Source: Massilia terrae
Lineage (GTDB): Bacteria > Pseudomonadota > Gammaproteobacteria > Burkholderiales > Burkholderiaceae_D
Direction: 5' to 3'
DNA length: 64,000 nucleotides
Assembly (NCBI RefSeq): GCF_024753145.1
Contig: NZ_JANUGU010000001.1
Span: forward strand, 744,001 to 808,000
Numbering within the stretch: the first letter of the stretch is position 1; each line of letters opens with the position of its first letter. Positions 1-8,636 of the stretch are shown here, one piece after another. The notes beneath the pieces were generated by a model that worked only from the letters and a program-made list of their open reading frames with translations, searched no databases and was not told the origin of the DNA. The position numbers and the translations under genes are program-made.

Positions 1-1923
1 GACAAGGATCGCCAGGGCATCCTGCGCTCGATTGACCGCTGTACCGTGAAAAAAGTGGTGCAGGCCGGGCCCGAGTTCGTGATCGAAGAGGTGGAAAACC
101 TGGATGCGGATGCACAAGCCCTGCTGACATTGCAGCCTGCCGCCGACGCCAGCACCTATATCACCGGCAAGGACTTGCCGCTGGAGCAGACCATCGCGAA
201 TATGTCGGGCCTGCTGGCGGACATCGGCATCAAGATTGAAATCGCTTCGTGGCGCAATATCGTTCCCAATGTGTGGTCGCTGCATATCCGCGATGCCCAC
301 TCGCCGATGTGTTTCACCAATGGCAAGGGAGCGACCAAGGAAAGCGCACTGGCGTCGGCCCTGGGCGAGTACATCGAACGTGTAAGTAATAACCACTTCT
401 ACGCCGGCGCCTTCTGGGGCGAGGAGATCGCCAACGCGGCGTTCGTGCATTACCCGGACGAGCGCTGGTTCAAGCCCGGCCCCGGCGATGCTGTGCCGGC
501 CGGGATCCTCGATGCCTACTGCCTCGAGATCTACGATCCGGATGGCGAGTTGCGCGGCTCTCACCTTATCGACACCAATTCCGGCAACGTGGAACGGGGT
601 ATCGTGGCGCTTCCGTACGTGCGGCAGTCGGACGGCGAGGTCGTGTATTTCCCGTCCAACCTGATCGAAAACCTGTACGCCAGCAACGGCATGAGCGCCG
701 GTAATACGCTGGCAGAAGCACAGGTGCAATGCCTGTCCGAGATTTTCGAACGCGCGGTCAAGCGCGAAATTATCGAAGGCGAAATCGCATTGCCTGATGT
801 GCCCCACGAGGTGCTGGCGAAATACCCCGGCATCCTGGCCGGGATCCGCGGCCTGGAAGAGCAGGGCTTCCCGGTGCTGGTCAAGGATGCATCGCTGGGT
901 GGAAGCTATCCGGTCATGTGCGTCACGCTGATGAACCCGCGCACTGGCGGCGTTTTTGCCTCGTTTGGCGCGCACCCGAGCTTCGAGGTGGCGCTGGAGC
1001 GGAGCCTCACCGAGTTGCTGCAAGGGCGCAGTTTCGAGGGCCTGAACGATTTGCCCCAGCCGACCTTCGCCAGCGAGGCCGTGACCGAGCCATACAATTT
1101 CGTCGAGCACTTCATCGATTCCAGCGGTGTCATCTCGTGGCGCTTTTTCAGCGCCAAGGCGGATTTCGATTTTGTCGAATGGGATTTCACCGGCCAGGGC
1201 GAGAATTCCAACGCGGAGGAAGCCGCGACCCTGCTCGCCATCCTCGAAGAGATGGGCAAAGAGGTCTACATGGCGGTGTACGACCAGCTGGGCGCGACGG
1301 CCTGCCGGATCCTGGTTCCCGGTTATTCGGAAGTCTATCCGGTCGAAGACCTGGTCTGGGATAACACCAACAAGGCCTTGTTGTTCCGCGCCGATATCCT
1401 TGGCTTGCATGAGCTGGACGATGCCGCCCTGGCGGCATTGCTGGATCGGCTCGAGAACAACGAGCTGGATGAGTACTCCGACATCGCCACCCTGATCGGC
1501 ATTGAATTTGACGAGAATACGGACTGGGGCCAGTTGACGGTTCTCGAGTTGAAGCTGCTGATTCACCTCGCTTTGCAGCAATTCGAGGAGGCGCACGAAC
1601 TGGTGGGGGCCTTCTTGCAGTACAACGACAATACCGTCGAGCGCCGCTTGTTTTACCAGGCCCTGAACGTGGTGCTGGAGGTGATGCTCGACGACGAGCT
1701 CGACCTGGACGATTACGTGGTCAATTTCCGCCGGATGTATGGCGACGCGCGGATGGACGCGGTGCTTGGTTCGGTGGACGGCAGCGTGCGTTTCTACGGG
1801 CTGACGCCGACCAGCATGCGGCTGGAAGGGCTCGACAGGCATCACCGCCTGATGGATAGCTACAGGAAATTGCATAGGGCGCGGGCCGCCGTGGCGGCTG
1901 CACGCGGTTCCGGAGGCGCGTAG
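1..1923 (+). CDS. OsmC domain/YcaO domain-containing protein, 5' end outside the window
   Basis: The frame is open from base 1 and the first 15 codons (DKDRQGILRSIDRC...) read like the C-terminal end of an OsmC/Ohr-type domain. The GTG at 46 is therefore probably an internal Val and the real start lies upstream. The rest is a YcaO domain: the nucleotide-binding stretch KGATKESALASALGEYIER lies near residue 105 and the conserved QCLSEIFERAVKREI helix follows. In YcaO proteins these Glu-rich helices bind ATP and Mg. The family activates amide backbones with ATP; E. coli YcaO has been linked to RimO-dependent thiomethylation of ribosomal protein S12. The long C-terminal helical region (about residues 440-640) ends without the Pro-rich tail seen in azoline-forming YcaOs, which argues against a RiPP role, and no precursor peptide or dehydrogenase is adjacent. 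The fusion identity is sure; the substrate is not known. Confidence 0.88.
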   Translation, partial: DKDRQGILRSIDRCTVKKVVQAGPEFVIEEVENLDADAQALLTLQPAADASTYITGKDLPLEQTIANMSGLLADIGIKIEIASWRNIVPNVWSLHIRDAHSPMCFTNGKGATKESALASALGEYIERVSNNHFYAGAFWGEEIANAAFVHYPDERWFKPGPGDAVPAGILDAYCLEIYDPDGELRGSHLIDTNSGNVERGIVALPYVRQSDGEVVYFPSNLIENLYASNGMSAGNTLAEAQVQCLSEIFERAVKREIIEGEIALPDVPHEVLAKYPGILAGIRGLEEQGFPVLVKDASLGGSYPVMCVTLMNPRTGGVFASFGAHPSFEVALERSLTELLQGRSFEGLNDLPQPTFASEAVTEPYNFVEHFIDSSGVISWRFFSAKADFDFVEWDFTGQGENSNAEEAATLLAILEEMGKEVYMAVYDQLGATACRILVPGYSEVYPVEDLVWDNTNKALLFRADILGLHELDDAALAALLDRLENNELDEYSDIATLIGIEFDENTDWGQLTVLELKLLIHLALQQFEEAHELVGAFLQYNDNTVERRLFYQALNVVLEVMLDDELDLDDYVVNFRRMYGDARMDAVLGSVDGSVRFYGLTPTSMRLEGLDRHHRLMDSYRKLHRARAAVAAARGSGGA

Positions 1924-2021
1924 AGGACAATATTTTTTCGAAAGCGTGTCGATTTCGTGTGCCCCCATCCGACTAGGGATGAGGCACTGGTTGCCCATTC
2001 CACCTGAACCAAGGAGACGCC

Positions 2022-2420
2022 GTGAAGAAACAGATCATCCTCAACCTGCCCGTGAAGGACCTGGCCAAGTCCAAGGCTTTCTTTTCCGCGCTCGGCTTTA
2101 CTTTCAATGACCGATTCAGCGGCGAGAACGCGGCATTCATGAACATCGTCGGCGACACCATCCAGGCCATGCTGACGACCGAGCCTTTCTTCAAGTCCCT
2201 GATCGACAAGCCCGTCGCGCAGGCCAAGGAAGCCAATGAAGTCGTCATCTGCCTGAGCTGTGAAAGCCGGGAGGAAGTCGACACCCTGATCGCCAAGGCC
2301 GTTGCTGCTGGCGGCCGCACGCCGCACCCGCCGGAGGACCACGGCTTCATGTACGACCAGGGTTTCGAGGACCTTGATGGCCACCTGTGGAACCTGGTCT
2401 GGGCGGCGCCGGAGGACTAA
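2022..2420 (+). CDS. VOC family (glyoxalase/bleomycin-resistance fold) protein
   Basis: A 132-residue protein starting at GTG 2022, chosen because AAGGAG lies six bases upstream. It shows the vicinal-oxygen-chelate fold: beta1 LNLPVKDLAKSKAFF, then the FSALGFTFND turn, and the C-terminal DQGFEDLDGHLWNLVW strand, whose Asp-Gly-His-Leu-Trp is typical of the PhnB/lactoylglutathione lyase-like group. No His is visible at the first strand's usual metal position, so it may not be a metal-dependent lyase. Function cannot be set from sequence. Its stop overlaps the stop of the convergent ftsZ paralogue by four bases. Confidence 0.85.
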   Translation: MKKQIILNLPVKDLAKSKAFFSALGFTFNDRFSGENAAFMNIVGDTIQAMLTTEPFFKSLIDKPVAQAKEANEVVICLSCESREEVDTLIAKAVAAGGRTPHPPEDHGFMYDQGFEDLDGHLWNLVWAAPED

Positions 2421-3583
2421 ATCTGCTTGCCAGCGTCCTCGCTGGCGTTCAGCCCAGGTAAGCGCGTTCCCGTTCGCGGGCCAGCGGTCTGGCGCAGGAT
2501 TGCTTGTACTGCGGAGTCGCGGTATCCACTGCCACGCATCTGGGTAGGTGAGTTCGACGCGCTGCCACTGCCCGGCGCCGAACGTGCCATCGGCGATCGC
2601 TTCGCACCGGCAGCGAAGTCGCTGGGCCGGTTCAAGCCGGTGGCCACCACGGTAACGCGCATGGCGTCGCCCAGCGATTCGTCAAAGACCGCGCCGAACT
2701 TGATGATGGCGTCGCTGCTGGTCTGGGCGCAGACTGCGTTCATCACCTCCTTGGTTTCACGCAATTTCAGCGTTTCCTCGGATGCGGCGATGTTGACCAG
2801 CAGCCCGCGCGCGGCGCGCAGGTTCGAACCATCCAGCAGTGGGCAGGAAATCGCCTCCTCGGCCGCCTTGACGGCACGATCCTCGCCGGAGTGCTGGGCA
2901 GATCCCATCATTGCCATGCCGGTCTGGCGCATGACCGTGCGCACGTCCTCGAAGTCGACATTGACCATTCCGGGAACGGTGATGATGTCCGCGATGCCGG
3001 AGACCGCCTTGCTCAAGACCTCGTCAGCGGCGGCGAACGCCTGTTTTTGCGTGATATCGTCGCCGAGCACCTCCTCCAGGCGACTATTGAGGACGATGAC
3101 GAGCGAGTCGACACACCGTGCCAGCGTCGCAATTCCTTCGTCGGCGACGCGCATGCGCCGCGGGCCTTCGAATTCGAAGGGCTTGGACACGACGGCGACA
3201 GTCAGGATACCCATCTCGCGCGCCACTTCAGCGACCACTGGCGCGGCGCCTGTGCCGGTGCCACCACCCATGCCGGCGGTGATGAAAATCATGTTCGCGC
3301 CCTTGATGGCGTCAGCGATGATGGAGCGTTCGCGAATGGCGCTTTCGCGCCCGACCAGCGGGTCGCTGCCCGCGCCAAGGCCGCTCTCGCCAAGCTGGAT
3401 CTGTTTTTCGGTGCGGGTATTCGTCAGTGCCTGCGCGTCAGTATTCGCGCAGATGAATTCGAAGGCAGACAGTCCGGAGGAGGCCATGTGGTTGATGGCA
3501 TTCCCGCCGGCGCCGCCGACGCCGATTACTTTGATTACCGTCTCGGGGTGGGCATTTTTTTGGTCGGACAAGGAGGACTCCAT
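2417..3583 (-). CDS. ftsZ: FtsZ paralogue (tubulin-like GTPase), stand-alone
   Basis: A 388-residue FtsZ. The GTP-binding glycine loop GGGTGTG is at residues 106-112, and the catalytic T7 loop NVDFEDVRTVM (N208, D210, D213) is intact, so polymerisation-coupled GTP hydrolysis should be possible. The normal genome position of ftsZ is the dcw cluster; here the neighbours are a VOC protein and an M24 peptidase, so this is a second copy. The linker is short (about residues 322-355). The C-terminal peptide that usually binds FtsA and ZipA, of the form D-I-P-x-F-L-R, is reduced to SAVQAILRQTA (358-367) and is followed by about 20 extra residues. The start ATG at 3583 is followed by a second possible start only much further in. 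It may modulate the main Z ring or serve another filament role. Confidence in family is very high; in role, low. Confidence 0.95.
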   Translation of the reverse strand: MESSLSDQKNAHPETVIKVIGVGGAGGNAINHMASSGLSAFEFICANTDAQALTNTRTEKQIQLGESGLGAGSDPLVGRESAIRERSIIADAIKGANMIFITAGMGGGTGTGAAPVVAEVAREMGILTVAVVSKPFEFEGPRRMRVADEGIATLARCVDSLVIVLNSRLEEVLGDDITQKQAFAAADEVLSKAVSGIADIITVPGMVNVDFEDVRTVMRQTGMAMMGSAQHSGEDRAVKAAEEAISCPLLDGSNLRAARGLLVNIAASEETLKLRETKEVMNAVCAQTSSDAIIKFGAVFDESLGDAMRVTVVATGLNRPSDFAAGAKRSPMARSAPGSGSASNSPTQMRGSGYRDSAVQAILRQTAGPRTGTRLPGLNASEDAGKQI

Positions 3584-3748
3584 TTGATGAAATTGCGCCC
3601 GGCGAGCGGTGAAGCCGCTGCGCTAGCGCTGGATAATGCAGAGTCCATTAGACTACTTGCGGATGCGCGCACGATAAAGGCTGTAAACGTTACATTCGCA
3701 AGCATTTGTAATAACGCGTGCGGCGCAGCGCGAGGCAGGGCATGCCTG

Positions 3749-4969
3749 TCAGTCCGAAGCAAAAGGCTGGTCAATGCTGTTTGCCGGCTGCGTGAACCAT
3801 TTCGGCCCCGCCGGCGTCATGTAGAAATGGTCTTCCAGCCGCACGCCGAATTCGCCGGGCACGCAAATCATCGGCTCGTTCGAGAAACACATGCCGGGTT
3901 CGAGCAGCGTGCGCTCGCCGCCGACCAGATAAGGGCCTTCGTGAATATCGAGCCCGATGCCGTGGCCGGTGCGGTGCGGCAGTCCCGGCAATTTGTAGCC
4001 GCGTCCGAATCCATTGGCTTCGAGAGAGCGCCGCGCGGCTTTGTCCACTTCTTCGCAGGCGATGCCCAATTGCGCCGCCTCGAATGCCGCGTGCTGTGCC
4101 CGTTTCTCGGCATTCCAGACAAAGCGCTGGCGTTCCGACGGCTCGCCGAACACATAGGTCCGCGTGATGTCGGAGATGTAGTGATGGACTTTGCAGCCAG
4201 TGTCGATCAACACCGTATCCCCGCGCTTCAAGGTCTGGATGTAATTGACGCCATGCGGATAGGCGCTCGCCTCGCCGAACAGCACGATGCAGAAATATGA
4301 ACCGCTCGCCCCCACCTTTCTATGAGCGAGCTGGATGAATTCCTCGACCTCGGCAGTGGTGATGCCTTCATACAGGATTGACGCCGCCGCCACATGCACT
4401 GCCATCGTCATGTCCATCGCGCACTGGATCAGCGCGATTTCCGCATCCGATTTGCGCATGCGGCAGAAGGATGTCACCGGATACGCGGTCTGCAGGACGT
4501 AGCCAGCGGTCGCTGCGCGAATCGCCTCGAACAGGAACAGTGGCGTGCTCTCGTCGATGCCGATCACCGGTGATTGCGCGGTGCCGGCCGCGATCCCCAT
4601 CTTTTCCAGCACCTGGCGCAACAACGCTGCCGGCTTCTCGTGCTCATCCCAGCAATGCACGTCGCCCGGCACGACCATGAAATTGCGGATCGTGTCGTGC
4701 TCGAAGGCAGGCGCGATATAAGCCAGTTCGCCCACTGAGGGCAGGATTGCGCCAACCATGCGCTCGCTGGGATTCCATTTGGTGCCCGAAAAATAAGTCA
4801 GGTTGCTCCCGGCATTCAGGTAGAGCGCGTCGAATCCGTTTGCTTTCATGAATTCCTGCGCGCGCCGGATGCGGGCCATGTACTCGTCCAGGCTGATCGG
4901 TACAGCGCGGCCGGTCATGTTTTGCAGCGCATCGAGTGCTGCTTGTCTGGATGTTCCACCAATATTCAT
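3749..4969 (-). CDS. M24 family metallopeptidase (Xaa-Pro dipeptidase/aminopeptidase type)
   Basis: A 406-residue protein with a creatinase-like N-terminal domain (about 25-165) and a pita-bread catalytic domain. All five dinuclear metal ligands can be placed: D256 (LIDTGC), D267 (ISDITRT), H336 (GHGIGLDIHE), E365 (SNEPM) and E379 (RLEDHF). Members cleave bonds next to proline. It lies nine bases downstream of the FAD/BFD dehydrogenase subunit on the same strand, as the last gene of the hydroxyproline operon. That position suggests it frees proline or hydroxyproline from peptides, for example collagen- or plant-wall-derived ones. Creatinase and other non-peptidase members of M24 are alternatives, but the context favours a prolidase role. 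Its substrate is an inference. Confidence 0.88.
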   Translation of the reverse strand: MNIGGTSRQAALDALQNMTGRAVPISLDEYMARIRRAQEFMKANGFDALYLNAGSNLTYFSGTKWNPSERMVGAILPSVGELAYIAPAFEHDTIRNFMVVPGDVHCWDEHEKPAALLRQVLEKMGIAAGTAQSPVIGIDESTPLFLFEAIRAATAGYVLQTAYPVTSFCRMRKSDAEIALIQCAMDMTMAVHVAAASILYEGITTAEVEEFIQLAHRKVGASGSYFCIVLFGEASAYPHGVNYIQTLKRGDTVLIDTGCKVHHYISDITRTYVFGEPSERQRFVWNAEKRAQHAAFEAAQLGIACEEVDKAARRSLEANGFGRGYKLPGLPHRTGHGIGLDIHEGPYLVGGERTLLEPGMCFSNEPMICVPGEFGVRLEDHFYMTPAGPKWFTQPANSIDQPFASD

Positions 4970-4978
4970 ATTTGCTCC

Positions 4979-6223
4979 TTAGTCAATCTGGGAGAGGACC
5001 CGCGCACTCGCGGGCATGATCGGTAAGCGGGAAGCCGGCAATGACCAGCCGTACAGGAATTGGCAGGCAGGCCCGCAGGTCTTGCCCTGGCAAGGGCCCA
5101 TCCCGATCCGCGTGTTCAGTTTTGCCTGGCGCCAATCGTGTTGGCCCGCGAGGCTGGATGCGCGGACGTCTTCGCAGCGGCACACGATGATGCCGGGGCG
5201 GCACATCTCGCGCAGGGAGGCGTCCGGCGCGAAGTTGTGTGCCAGCAAGGCCGCGAAATCATGGCACTGCCTGTGCAGCGACAGGTCGCGCGGCGAGGGA
5301 GGCAGCCCAAGTGCGCCGAGGGCGGCGATCCGTCCCTCGACGATGGCCTTGTCCACGCCGCCGACGCCGGTGCACTCGCCGGCGGCCCAGATATTCGTGC
5401 GGCTGGTCCTTTGCAGGCGATCGACCGCAATGGCGTCATCCGCAATGTCGCAGCCCAGTGCACGCGCCAGGTCGACGTTCGGCACCAGCCCAAATCCGGC
5501 CGCCAGGAAATCGCAGGCATATTCCTGTTTCGCGCCATTCTTCTCGATGACGACGCCCTGCAGGACGCCGTCGCCCCGTGCCTCGACGATCTGCGCTCCG
5601 GTAAGGTAAGGTATTCGCCACAGTCTTGCGAACAGGGAGACTGCCTGGAGAAATTTTTCTCGATGCCTGAGCAGGAGTCCGAGCCCGAATGTCGCCAGCC
5701 GCGCGGACGGCTGGTGCTCGATGATCGCCTCGACCTGTGCGCCGGCTTGCAGGGCGCTCAACGCCGTTGCGAGCAGCAGCGGGCCGGAACCTGCGATCAC
5801 GACCTTGCGCTGGCGTACCGGCATGCCTCCCTTGATGAGCGCCTGCAAACCGCCCGCGCCGACGACGCCGGGCAGCGTCCATCCGGCAAACGGCAAGAGC
5901 AACTCGCGCGCTCCCGAACAGAGCAGCAAGCGTTCGAATGGGAGGCGCAGGCCTTCGCCTTCGATCTCCAGCAGCAGGGTATCCGGGGCGACGGCGCCGA
6001 TGACCGATGCGCGTTTCAGCTGCGTGAAATCCGGATGCGCGTCCAGGGAATGCCACATGGCGGCGGCGCGCCGATCGATCCACTTGCCAGGGCCACCCCG
6101 CCAGATCTGTCCGCCCGGCGCAGGGTTATCGTCGATCAGGCAGACCTTGGCCCCGGCATTGACCGCAGTGTGCGCGGCGGATAGCCCGGCCGGGCCGCTG
6201 CCCACGATGTGCAGCGAACTCAT
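4979..6223 (-). CDS. FAD/NAD(P)-binding oxidoreductase, HcnB-like subunit of a D-hydroxyproline dehydrogenase
   Basis: About 414 residues from ATG 6223, chosen because it overlaps the stop of the preceding [2Fe-2S] gene (ATGA) and begins directly with the Rossmann motif (VGSGPAGLSAA). A longer frame upstream has no family similarity. A second nucleotide-binding GxGxxL motif follows (VIAGSGPLLLA). The C-terminus carries a BFD-type [2Fe-2S] domain with C-x-C (IVCRCEDV) and C-x4-C (PCQGKTCGPAC). This layout matches the larger FAD subunit of HcnABC-like and hydroxyproline dehydrogenase complexes. With the two upstream genes it should form a heteromeric enzyme that oxidises cis-4-hydroxy-D-proline to 1-pyrroline-4-hydroxy-2-carboxylate at the membrane or with a quinone or cytochrome acceptor. 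Family assignment is firm; the substrate comes from the operon. Confidence 0.87.
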   Translation of the reverse strand: MSSLHIVGSGPAGLSAAHTAVNAGAKVCLIDDNPAPGGQIWRGGPGKWIDRRAAAMWHSLDAHPDFTQLKRASVIGAVAPDTLLLEIEGEGLRLPFERLLLCSGARELLLPFAGWTLPGVVGAGGLQALIKGGMPVRQRKVVIAGSGPLLLATALSALQAGAQVEAIIEHQPSARLATFGLGLLLRHREKFLQAVSLFARLWRIPYLTGAQIVEARGDGVLQGVVIEKNGAKQEYACDFLAAGFGLVPNVDLARALGCDIADDAIAVDRLQRTSRTNIWAAGECTGVGGVDKAIVEGRIAALGALGLPPSPRDLSLHRQCHDFAALLAHNFAPDASLREMCRPGIIVCRCEDVRASSLAGQHDWRQAKLNTRIGMGPCQGKTCGPACQFLYGWSLPASRLPIMPASARVLSQID

Positions 6224-6483
6224 GGATGGGCTCCGGTCACGATGCGCATGCCTTCCTTGCACAGGGTCCGGCAAGCCAGCACATTCGCCTTGCCGTCGAC
6301 GGTCACCCGGCATTCCTGGCACTGGCCGATGCCGCACACGGCAAAGCGCGGCCTGCCGGTGGCAGACCGCCGCGTGCACAGCGTGCCGGCGGCGACCAGG
6401 GCGGCGACGGCGCTTGCTCCTGCGGGCACTTCGACCGTGATGGCGTCGACGGTCACGATACAGCTGGGCTCAGGCGTGGGCAT
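6220..6483 (-). CDS. (2Fe-2S)-binding protein, small subunit of the D-hydroxyproline dehydrogenase
   Basis: About 87 residues from ATG 6483 (MPTPEP...); a start 11 codons earlier at 6516 would overlap the upstream gene by 47 bases and adds no conserved residues. The plant-ferredoxin-like cluster motif is complete: C-x4-C-x2-C-x12-C (CGIGQCQEC ... ACRTLC). It resembles HcnA-like and NoxB-like electron-transfer subunits. It overlaps the DAO subunit stop by 14 bases and the FAD subunit start by four, so all three are translationally coupled, as expected for subunits of one complex. Its role should be to pass electrons between the two flavin subunits. Confidence 0.87.
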   Translation of the reverse strand: MPTPEPSCIVTVDAITVEVPAGASAVAALVAAGTLCTRRSATGRPRFAVCGIGQCQECRVTVDGKANVLACRTLCKEGMRIVTGAHP

Positions 6484-7588
6484 GCGCGAATCTCGATGGT
6501 GAATAGAGGCTGGCATCGATCGTGGAAGGGCGCCCGTGCATCAGGTCGGCCAGCAATTCGGCCGTGCCGAATGCCGTGGTCACGCCCAATCCCTCGTGGC
6601 CTGCGGCGAGCCAGACATGGTCGAAGGCCGGATGCGGCCCGATGATCGGCCTGCCATCCGGCGTCGCGGGGCGCATGCCGGTCCAGGTCCTGATGATGTT
6701 CATGTCGGCCAGGCATGGCAACAAGGCGATCGCCGAACGCAGCACCTGCGACAGCACCTTCGGGTCGACGTCCGGATGGGTAATGCCATCCTGGCGGCAG
6801 GAGCCGACCAGCCATTGTCCGGTGGCGCGCGGCTGCACATTGGCGGCGACGGCCAAGGCATCGCTGCCAGCCTCGGTCTGTCCGTAAGCCATGCTGACGA
6901 TCTGGTGAAACAGCTGCCCCGGATAGCGGTCCGTGATGGCGAGATGGCCTTTTCGAGGGAAGATGGGCATATCGGGAAGCAGGCGTGGTACGCCATGTCC
7001 CGCCGCAAGCACGATATCGCCCGCGAGGAGCCGGCGGCCGCAAGCGAGCAGGACGGAATGGCCGTTCAGGCCGACGACCGCCGACCCAAATTCCGTCCGG
7101 CCACCGCGCGCAACCAAGGTCTGTGCCAAATCCCGCGCCACAGCCGGCGGGTACACGACGCCGTCACGCGCGACCCTGACCCCGCCGGCCAGGCCGGGAC
7201 GCAGCGCGGGCTCGACCTTCGCGAGCCCGGCGCCGGAGACCGGCGACGCGTCCCATCCGCGTTTGGCCAGACGCTCGGCGCGGGCCAGCGCGTGGCCCAT
7301 TTGTTCATCGTCCTCGGCCACCCAGAGCGTGCCGCATTGCGAATACTCCGCCGGGCCGCCCCGGTTCGAAAGATATTCCTCCCAGCGCTCCAGCGACAGC
7401 AGGCAGAGATCGAGTTCGTCCGGGGATTCGTCGAGCGCGACCAGATGGCCCATGCCGGCGGCAGTCACACCGGCGCCGGGGTAGCAGGCATCGACCAGCG
7501 TGACGCAGCGGCCCCGGGACTGCAGTTCCAGGGCGCAGGCGGCGCCGATGATGCCGGCGCCGATGACGACAAGGTCCGGATGCTTCAC
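6470..7588 (-). CDS. FAD-dependent oxidoreductase (DAO family), catalytic subunit of a D-hydroxyproline dehydrogenase
   Basis: A 372-residue D-amino-acid-oxidase-fold protein. The N-terminal dinucleotide motif VIGAGIIGAACALELQ is intact, and the C-terminal FAD-binding portion is typical: TGMRPATPDGRPIIGPHP followed by HEGLGVTTAFGTAELLADL. It resembles HcnC, SoxB and DadA-like beta subunits. Start ATG 7588 overlaps the stop of the deaminase gene (ATGA). The expected reaction is oxidation of cis-4-hydroxy-D-proline at the C-N bond, with electrons passed to the [2Fe-2S] and BFD-containing subunits instead of to oxygen. An opine or sarcosine-type substrate would be the alternative if the gene stood alone. 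The adjacent epimerase and deaminase make hydroxyproline the best reading. Confidence 0.87.
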   Translation of the reverse strand: MKHPDLVVIGAGIIGAACALELQSRGRCVTLVDACYPGAGVTAAGMGHLVALDESPDELDLCLLSLERWEEYLSNRGGPAEYSQCGTLWVAEDDEQMGHALARAERLAKRGWDASPVSGAGLAKVEPALRPGLAGGVRVARDGVVYPPAVARDLAQTLVARGGRTEFGSAVVGLNGHSVLLACGRRLLAGDIVLAAGHGVPRLLPDMPIFPRKGHLAITDRYPGQLFHQIVSMAYGQTEAGSDALAVAANVQPRATGQWLVGSCRQDGITHPDVDPKVLSQVLRSAIALLPCLADMNIIRTWTGMRPATPDGRPIIGPHPAFDHVWLAAGHEGLGVTTAFGTAELLADLMHGRPSTIDASLYSPSRFAHAHA

Positions 7589-8481
7589 GCCAGCGCGGGA
7601 AGCTTGGGACGGCAGGCGATCGCCGACTTGATGACTTGCTCGACCTTCGCACGGCGTTCGCCCGCCAGCGGCAGGCGCGGTGCGCGCACGCGCTCGTTCG
7701 ATCCGATCGCCAGGGCTTCGGCCAGCTTGATGTTCTGGACCAGGTAGGTGGACACGTCGAGATCCAGCAATGGCCTGAACCAGCGATAGATGTCGAGCGC
7801 TTCCTTGTAGCGCCCCGCCTGGACCAGGCGATAAATCGCGACAGTCTCGTCAGGGAACGCCAGGCACAAGCCGGCAACCCAGCCGATCGCGCCGATGCTG
7901 AGCGCTTCGAAGGCGAGGTTGTCGACTCCGGTCAGGAGGTCGAAGCGATCGCCGAAGCGGTTGATGATCTCGGTGCTGCGGCGGATATCGTCCGACGATT
8001 CCTTGACCGCGACGAAACGGGCGTCTTTCGCCAGTTGTTCCATGATCTCGACCGTAACGTCGACGCGGTAAGCCAGCCGGTTGGAGTAGATCATGATCGG
8101 CAGGTCGCCGGCCTGTGCGATGGCCTTCAGGGTGGCGACCGTCTCGCGCGGATCGGTGTGGTAGATCGTGCTGGGCACCACCATCAGGCCATCGGCGCCC
8201 GCTTTCGCGGCTTTCTCGGCCAGTGCGCAGGCGTCCCTGGTGGCCGCCTCGGCGACGGTCAGCAGGGATGGCTTGTCGCCGCTCACCGCCTTGCACAGCT
8301 TGAACACCTCGATGCGTTCGTCCTGCGACAGCATCGGCCCTTCGCCCAGCGAGCCGCATGCGATCAGCCCGTCGACGCCGGCGTCCATCTGGATCTGGAA
8401 ACAACGGGTCATTTCCTCATGGTCCAGGGAGCCGTCCTCCTTGAACTTGGTCGTGACGGCCGGAAGAACACCTTTCCACAT
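7585..8481 (-). CDS. lhpC: 1-pyrroline-4-hydroxy-2-carboxylate deaminase (DapA/NAL family)
   Basis: About 298 residues from ATG 8481, chosen because AAGGAGAGG lies seven bases upstream; a start nine codons earlier lacks a ribosome site. It is a TIM-barrel aldolase-superfamily protein with the Schiff-base lysine K160 (FVAVKESS) and the partner tyrosine Y132 (MIYSNR). The CGSLGEG loop sits where dihydrodipicolinate synthase has GTTGE. In the hydroxyproline pathway this enzyme deaminates and dehydrates the pyrroline product to 2-oxoglutarate semialdehyde. It is the first gene of the minus-strand operon. True dihydrodipicolinate synthase is unlikely because of the neighbours and the altered loop. 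No semialdehyde dehydrogenase for the next step is present in the window. Confidence 0.87.
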   Translation of the reverse strand: MWKGVLPAVTTKFKEDGSLDHEEMTRCFQIQMDAGVDGLIACGSLGEGPMLSQDERIEVFKLCKAVSGDKPSLLTVAEAATRDACALAEKAAKAGADGLMVVPSTIYHTDPRETVATLKAIAQAGDLPIMIYSNRLAYRVDVTVEIMEQLAKDARFVAVKESSDDIRRSTEIINRFGDRFDLLTGVDNLAFEALSIGAIGWVAGLCLAFPDETVAIYRLVQAGRYKEALDIYRWFRPLLDLDVSTYLVQNIKLAEALAIGSNERVRAPRLPLAGERRAKVEQVIKSAIACRPKLPALA

Positions 8482-8636
8482 AGCGATACCTCTCCTTGTC
8501 TGCGGCATTTGAAAGGCTCCATGCTAGAGCCTGGCGAAGGGACGGTCTTGCGTGAAGCGGCGAGAAAGGAGGCCGAAATCGGCACAGGCTTGCCAGGCTG
8601 GAGCACAGCGCCTATATTGTGGCTCCGGAGGAAACG

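Noticed and set aside
1..1923. RiPP azoline biosynthesis locus
   Set aside because: No precursor peptide, dehydrogenase or E1-like partner is nearby and the C-terminus lacks the Pro-rich tail.
4979..7588. Hydrogen cyanide synthase HcnABC
   Set aside because: The three subunits are similar in kind, but the epimerase and pyrroline-carboxylate deaminase beside them make a hydroxyproline dehydrogenase far more likely.
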